A stretch of DNA of 33,361 nt, taken from an uncultured Muribaculaceae bacterium (GTDB lineage Bacteria > Bacteroidota > Bacteroidia > Bacteroidales > Muribaculaceae). Each line of letters begins with the position of its first letter. Within the stretch, counting starts at the first letter, position 1. Location: contig CAJTOB010000035.1 of the NCBI GenBank assembly GCA_910578035.1, positions 1-33,361 of the forward strand. The letters run 5' to 3'. A program made the position numbers and the translations under genes. Positions 29,238 through 33,361 of this stretch are shown here, in pieces. Below the pieces are notes generated by a model that was not told the DNA's origin, made no database searches, and saw nothing but the letters and a program-made list of their open reading frames with translations.

Positions 29238-30509
29238 TTATTTCTCGAATTTCTTCACGATGACGGTGGCGTTGTGGCCGCCGAAACCGAAGGAGTTCGA
29301 CAGAGCGGCGCGAACCGTGCGCTTCTGTGCGCGGTCGAAGGTGAAGTTGAGGGTGTAGTCGATTTCCTCGTCCTGGTCTTCGGGGTCGTGGTTGATTGTC
29401 GGGGGCACGATGTCTTCTTCTACGGCCTTGATGCTGAACACTGCTTCGAGTGCGCCTGTGGCGCCGAGCAGGTGGCCTGTCATCGATTTGGTAGAAGAGA
29501 TATTGAGCTTGTGGGCTGCGTCGCCGAAAAGTTCTACGATAGCTTTTACCTCAGAGATATCACCGACGGGTGTCGAAGTGCCGTGCACGTTGATATAGTC
29601 GATGTCTTCGGGCTTCATGCCGGCGTCCTCGAGGGCGTTGCTCATGGCGAGTTTGGCGCCGAGGCCTTCGGGGTGAGTGGCGGTGAGGTGGTAAGCGTCG
29701 GCCGACATGCCGCCGCCGGCTACCTCGCAGTATATTTTAGCACCGCGGGCGAGTGCGTGTTCGAGTTCTTCGAGCACGAGCACGGCAGAGCCTTCGCCCA
29801 TCACGAAGCCGTCGCGGCTCTTGCTGAAGGGGCGCGATGCTGTCTGGGGGCTGTCGTTGCGGGTGGAGAGGGCGTGCATGGAGTTGAAGCCGCCCACGCC
29901 GGCCGGGAAGATGGCTGCTTCAGCGCCGCCGGTAATCATTACGTCGGCTTTGCCCAGGCGGATGAGGTTGAATGCGTCGATAATGGCATTGTTGCTCGAG
30001 GCGCAGGCCGATACGACACCATAGTTGGGGCCATGGTAGCCATATTCCATCGAGATGTGGCCGCTTGCGATGTCGGCAATCATCTTGGGAATGAAGAAGG
30101 GGTTGTATTTGGGGCCCTTGTCGGCGTTCATGGCGTAATATCCGGCTTCTTCCTCGAAGGTGTGCAGGCCGCCGATACCGGCTGCTACAATCACGCCTAC
30201 GCGGTTTTTATTGATATTGTTGCCCTCTTCGGCGTCGATGCCGGCGTCGGCCACGGCCTGGCGGGCTGCCACAAGCGCATACTGTGCGTAGAGGTCGAGC
30301 TGACGTGCCTTGCGGCGGTCGAAATGATCCTCGGCTTTGAAACCTTTTACTTCGCAGGCGAACTGGGTTTTAAACAGGCTGGCATCGAAATGGGTGATGG
30401 GGCCGGCACCGCTCACGCCTGCTTTGGCGTTCTCCCAGGTGGTGGCAACATCGTTGCCGAGCGGGGTGATAGCTCCAAGGCCGGTAACTACGACTCTTTT
30501 AAGTTCCAT
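29238..30509 (-). CDS. fabF: 3-oxoacyl-[acyl-carrier-protein] synthase II
   Basis: A 423-residue condensing enzyme of usual length. The active-site cysteine is C169 in VVSACASSNNAI. The two histidines are H309 in VHGTSTPVGD and H346 in KSMTGHLLGATGA, with Lys341. FGFGGHNATVIVKK closes the protein as in the family. It elongates fatty acyl-ACP by condensing it with malonyl-ACP in the cytoplasm. It follows acpP by 121 bases, the classical acpP-fabF order; the gap has no strong promoter and only a weak G/C pairing (CCGCCG 30571 with CGGCGG 30600), so the two are probably one transcript. Confidence 0.97.
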   Translation of the reverse strand: MELKRVVVTGLGAITPLGNDVATTWENAKAGVSGAGPITHFDASLFKTQFACEVKGFKAEDHFDRRKARQLDLYAQYALVAARQAVADAGIDAEEGNNINKNRVGVIVAAGIGGLHTFEEEAGYYAMNADKGPKYNPFFIPKMIADIASGHISMEYGYHGPNYGVVSACASSNNAIIDAFNLIRLGKADVMITGGAEAAIFPAGVGGFNSMHALSTRNDSPQTASRPFSKSRDGFVMGEGSAVLVLEELEHALARGAKIYCEVAGGGMSADAYHLTATHPEGLGAKLAMSNALEDAGMKPEDIDYINVHGTSTPVGDISEVKAIVELFGDAAHKLNISSTKSMTGHLLGATGALEAVFSIKAVEEDIVPPTINHDPEDQDEEIDYTLNFTFDRAQKRTVRAALSNSFGFGGHNATVIVKKFEK

Positions 30510-30630
30510 TATTTACGTGTGGGGTTTGGTTCAGATTGTGATGAGAGAGGTTAGGTGTAAATAGTAAAAACCGCCGTGCTGTTTCTCGATGGAAATTCGC
30601 GGCGGCTGTATTGTGCGTTGTGTCGTGTTC

Positions 30631-30867
30631 TTACTTCGCGTTGGCTTCTACGAAAGCAACTGCGTCGCCGACGGTTTTGATCTTTTCTGCTTCTTCGTCG
30701 GGAATGGTGATGCCGAATTCTTTCTCGAAGTCCATGATGAGTTCTACGGTGTCGAGAGAATCTGCGCCGAGGTCGGTGATGAAGCCTGCGCTTTCGGTTA
30801 CTTTTTCGGGTTCAACGCCGAGCTTGTCAACTACGATGTTTTTTACGCGATCTGCAATTTCTGACAT
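30631..30867 (-). CDS. acpP: Acyl carrier protein
   Basis: A 78-residue acidic protein with the phosphopantetheine site Ser37 in GADSLDTVELIM. All marks of AcpP are present: the start MSEIADRVKNIVVDKLGV and helix II DTVELIMDFEKEFGITIPDEEAEKI. It carries growing acyl chains for fatty acid and lipid A synthesis. It is first in the acpP-fabF unit and divergent from pnp. Its codons are strongly biased, as expected for a very abundant protein. Confidence 0.97.
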   Translation of the reverse strand: MSEIADRVKNIVVDKLGVEPEKVTESAGFITDLGADSLDTVELIMDFEKEFGITIPDEEAEKIKTVGDAVAFVEANAK

Positions 30868-31168
30868 GATAGTATAGTTTTAAATTTTTAGTAATTTCAC
30901 GTTTTGCGGTGCAAAGTAAGCAATTTTTCTTCAAACAAGGAAATTAAATGCTATATCTTTTACTTCGGGCGCTGCGCATGCGGGAGGCAAACCCCCCTCA
31001 GAGTATGCTCTGACGCTGTTTTGGGCTCAACGGTGAAAAAATGTTAAGTACACCCGCAGATGCTGAAATTTCACTAAATCATTGCCTTAAAGGAAATAAA
31101 TTTGGAAAAGGCCGCGCCTTTTCGTATCTTTGCGCGATTTTACGACGTAACATACATTTTATAATTTT
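30868..31168. other. Divergent region between acpP and pnp
   Basis: The left side has a weak -7 box for acpP on the minus strand (TTACTTTG, 30919 to 30912). The right side has the strong pnp promoter. Between them lies a 6-bp hairpin TCAGAG/CTCTGA (30998-31013) with a 4-base loop, preceded by a run of six C. No gene is seen. Confidence 0.55.
31101..31132 (+). promoter_or_regulatory. Promoter of pnp
   Basis: TTTG at 31101-31104, exactly 20 bases, then TATCTTTG at 31125-31132. This is one of the best matches to the Bacteroidetes consensus in the window. Transcription should begin near 31136, giving a leader of about 33 bases. The long hairpin leader that RNase III and PNPase use for autocontrol in E. 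coli is absent. Confidence 0.72.
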
Positions 31169-33361
31169 ATGAATCCCATCAAAAAAACCATCGAACTGCC
31201 CGACGGCCGCACGATTACCATCGAGACCGGCAAGTTGGCAAAGCAGGCCGATGGAGCGGTAGAAGTGCGCATGGGCAACACCATGCTCCTCGCCACTGTC
31301 GTTTCTGCTAAAGAAGCCGGCGAAGGAGTCGATTTCATGCCACTGCAGGTTGAATACAAAGAGAAATTCTCCGCTGCCGGTCGTTTCCCCGGCGGCTTCC
31401 TCAAGCGCGAAGGCCGTGCGAGTGATTACGAAATCCTCACCGCCCGTCTGGTCGACCGCGTGCTCCGTCCCCTCTTCCCGGACAATTACCACGCCGACAC
31501 CTTCGTAAATATTACCCTCTTCTCGGCCGACGGCGTCGATGCCCCCGACTGCCTCGCAGGCCTCGCAGCGTCTGCTGCAATCGCTGTCAGCGATATCCCC
31601 TTCAACGGCCCTATCTCCGAAGTGCGTGTGGCCCGTGTTGACGGTAAATTCGTTATCGACCCCACTTTCGAAGAACTCCAGAAAGCCGACATGGAACTCA
31701 TGGTCGGCGCTACCTACGACAATATCATGATGGTCGAAGGCGAAATGGACGAAGTGAGCGAAGCCGAACTCCTCGCCGCCCTCCGTGCCGCCCACGATGC
31801 CATCAAGGCCCAGTGCAAGGTCCAGATGGAACTCGCCGAGGCCGTAGGCAAGGCTAAGCGCGAATACTGCCATGAAGTGAACGACGAAGCCCTCCGCGCC
31901 GACGTTCGCGAAAAATGCTACGACCGCGCATACGCCATCGCTAAAGCCGGCTGCGCCGACAAGCACTGGCGCCAGGACAGCTTCGACGCCATCTGCGACG
32001 AATACATCGAATCGCTCCCCGAAGAAGAGCGCGATGAAAAGGCCCCCCTCGTAAAGCGCTACTATCACGACGTTGAGAAAGAAGCCGTTCGCCGCTGCAT
32101 TCTCGACGAAGGCGTGCGCCTCGACGGCCGCAAGACCACCGAAATCCGCCCCATCTGGATCGAGACCGACTATCTGCCCGGACCTCACGGCTCCGCTGTG
32201 TTCACCCGCGGCGAGACACAGGCCCTCGCTACTGTAACCCTCGGCACAAAACTCGACGAGAAAATCCTCGACGACGTTCTCAACCAGGGCCGCGAGCGCT
32301 TCCTCCTCCACTATAACTTCCCTCCCTTCTCTACAGGCGAAGCCAAACCCCAGCGCGGCGTAGGCCGTCGCGAAGTAGGCCACGGCAACCTCGCACACCG
32401 CGCCCTCAAGCGCATGTTCCCCAAAGACTTCCCCTACGTATGCCGCGTAGTGAGCGATATCCTCGAAAGTAACGGCTCATCTTCTATGGCCACCGTCTGC
32501 GCCGGAACCCTGGCGCTCCTCGACGCCGGCGTGAAGATGCGCAAGCCCGTCAGCGGTATCGCCATGGGCCTCATCACCGACACCGCTTCCGGCAAATACG
32601 CCGTCCTCAGCGACATTCTCGGCGATGAAGACCACCTCGGCGACATGGACTTCAAGGTAACCGGTACTGCCGACGGCATCACCGCAACCCAGATGGACAT
32701 CAAGTGCGACGGCCTCAGCTACGAAATCCTCGAAAAAGCACTCCTCCAGGCCCGCGACGGTCGTCTCCACATCCTCAACCTCATCAACGAGGCTATCCCC
32801 GCTCCCCGCGAAGACTACAAGCCCAACGTGCCCCGCATCGTCACCATGCTCATTCCCAAAGAGCTCATCGGCGCTGTCATTGGCCCGGGCGGAAAAATCA
32901 TTCAGGGAATCCAGGAAGAGAGCGGTGCCACCGTCTCCATCGACGAAATCGAAGAAGGCGGCTATATCGAAGTGGCTGCTCCCAACCGCGCAGCTATCGA
33001 CAAGGCTCTCGCCATGATCAACGCCATCGTCGAACTCCCCGAAGAAGGCAAGGTTTACGACGGCACCGTGCGCTCCATCATGGACTTCGGCGCATTCGTT
33101 GAATTCATGCCCCACCGCGACGGCCTGCTCCACATCAGCGAAATCGCATGGGAACGCCTCGACGACATGGCCGCCTCAGGCCTCAAGGAAGGCGACAAGG
33201 TTCAGGTGAAGCTCATCGAAATCGACAAGAAGACCGGCAAATATCGCCTCTCAATGCGTGCCCTCCTGCCCAAGCCCGAAGGATACGTTGAACCCCAGCG
33301 CGCTCCCCGCGGCGAACGCGGCCCGCGCCGCGAAGGCGATCGCCCCCGTCGTGAAGGCGCG
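31169..33361 (+). CDS. pnp: Polyribonucleotide nucleotidyltransferase, 3' end outside the window
   Basis: 731 codons are open from ATG 31169 to the window edge, without a stop. The order is: first RNase PH domain (MNPIKKTIELPDGRTITIETG, FSAAGRFPGGFLKREGR), helical linker, and second RNase PH domain with the phosphate and metal site SDILGDEDHLGDMDFKV near residues 480-496. Then come a KH domain from about 557 with LIGAVIGPGGKIIQGIQEE, an S1 domain from about 627 (GKVYDGTVRSIMDFGAFVEF), and the start of an Arg/Gly/Glu-rich tail. It degrades RNA from the 3' end by phosphorolysis and can add tails. Most Bacteroidetes PNPases end soon after such a tail, so little is probably missing. Confidence 0.97.
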   Translation, partial: MNPIKKTIELPDGRTITIETGKLAKQADGAVEVRMGNTMLLATVVSAKEAGEGVDFMPLQVEYKEKFSAAGRFPGGFLKREGRASDYEILTARLVDRVLRPLFPDNYHADTFVNITLFSADGVDAPDCLAGLAASAAIAVSDIPFNGPISEVRVARVDGKFVIDPTFEELQKADMELMVGATYDNIMMVEGEMDEVSEAELLAALRAAHDAIKAQCKVQMELAEAVGKAKREYCHEVNDEALRADVREKCYDRAYAIAKAGCADKHWRQDSFDAICDEYIESLPEEERDEKAPLVKRYYHDVEKEAVRRCILDEGVRLDGRKTTEIRPIWIETDYLPGPHGSAVFTRGETQALATVTLGTKLDEKILDDVLNQGRERFLLHYNFPPFSTGEAKPQRGVGRREVGHGNLAHRALKRMFPKDFPYVCRVVSDILESNGSSSMATVCAGTLALLDAGVKMRKPVSGIAMGLITDTASGKYAVLSDILGDEDHLGDMDFKVTGTADGITATQMDIKCDGLSYEILEKALLQARDGRLHILNLINEAIPAPREDYKPNVPRIVTMLIPKELIGAVIGPGGKIIQGIQEESGATVSIDEIEEGGYIEVAAPNRAAIDKALAMINAIVELPEEGKVYDGTVRSIMDFGAFVEFMPHRDGLLHISEIAWERLDDMAASGLKEGDKVQVKLIEIDKKTGKYRLSMRALLPKPEGYVEPQRAPRGERGPRREGDRPRREGA

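Noticed and set aside
29274..30554. 426-residue open frame on the plus strand
   Set aside because: Antisense to fabF, with all catalytic residues of FabF on the other strand.
31079..32398. 439-residue open frame on the minus strand
   Set aside because: Antisense to pnp. The true gene is the plus-strand frame from 31169, which has no stop before the window ends.

Overview
The window is chromosomal DNA of a member of the Bacteroidales, most likely a gut lineage such as Muribaculaceae (family level is inference). The reasons are: promoters of the Bacteroidetes type (TTTG, about 20 bases, TAnnTTTG) before many genes; few Shine-Dalgarno sites; a fused SecDF; a TGS-type nucleoside kinase; a DUF4491 protein; and secreted proteins with a Por/T9SS-like C-terminal domain. 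GC is moderate to high, and secDF, pnp, fabF and acpP show strong C-ending codon bias. I saw no rRNA, tRNA, insertion sequence, integrase or CRISPR array.

Layout. Positions 163-8428 form a leftward cluster for the cell envelope: a flippase-like membrane protein, carboxynorspermidine dehydrogenase, two GT2 and one GT4 glycosyltransferases, an LPS core kinase, a nucleoside kinase and a TPR protein. Positions 8544-11986 hold a secreted leucine-rich-repeat protein divergent from an AraC-type regulator. Positions 12089-13288 hold an AT-rich three-gene operon of HigB-like toxin, HigA-like antitoxin and a small SecB-like chaperone, read here as a toxin-antitoxin-chaperone (TAC) module. Next comes a LexA-like S24 repressor overlapping rnhB (13369-14641), then a sialate O-acetylesterase. 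Leftward genes follow: dinD, hflX and an acyl-CoA ligase (16789-20743). DUF4491 and secDF read rightward. A Crp/Fnr regulator is divergent from a large secreted choice-of-anchor-J protein (24761-27633). The right end has a MscS channel, fabF and acpP leftward and pnp rightward, cut by the window edge.

Most of the interest lies in regulation and in the TAC module. Two regulator/secreted-protein pairs are divergent, and each has a candidate operator at an activator position: a 16-bp direct repeat for AraC and a 12-bp palindrome for Crp/Fnr. The S24 repressor keeps LexA-like spacing of its Ala-Gly bond, Ser and Lys, and its promoter encloses a perfect 12-bp palindrome. Several intergenic gaps are filled with short degenerate repeats, each with its own unit, often folded into long hairpins at gene ends.
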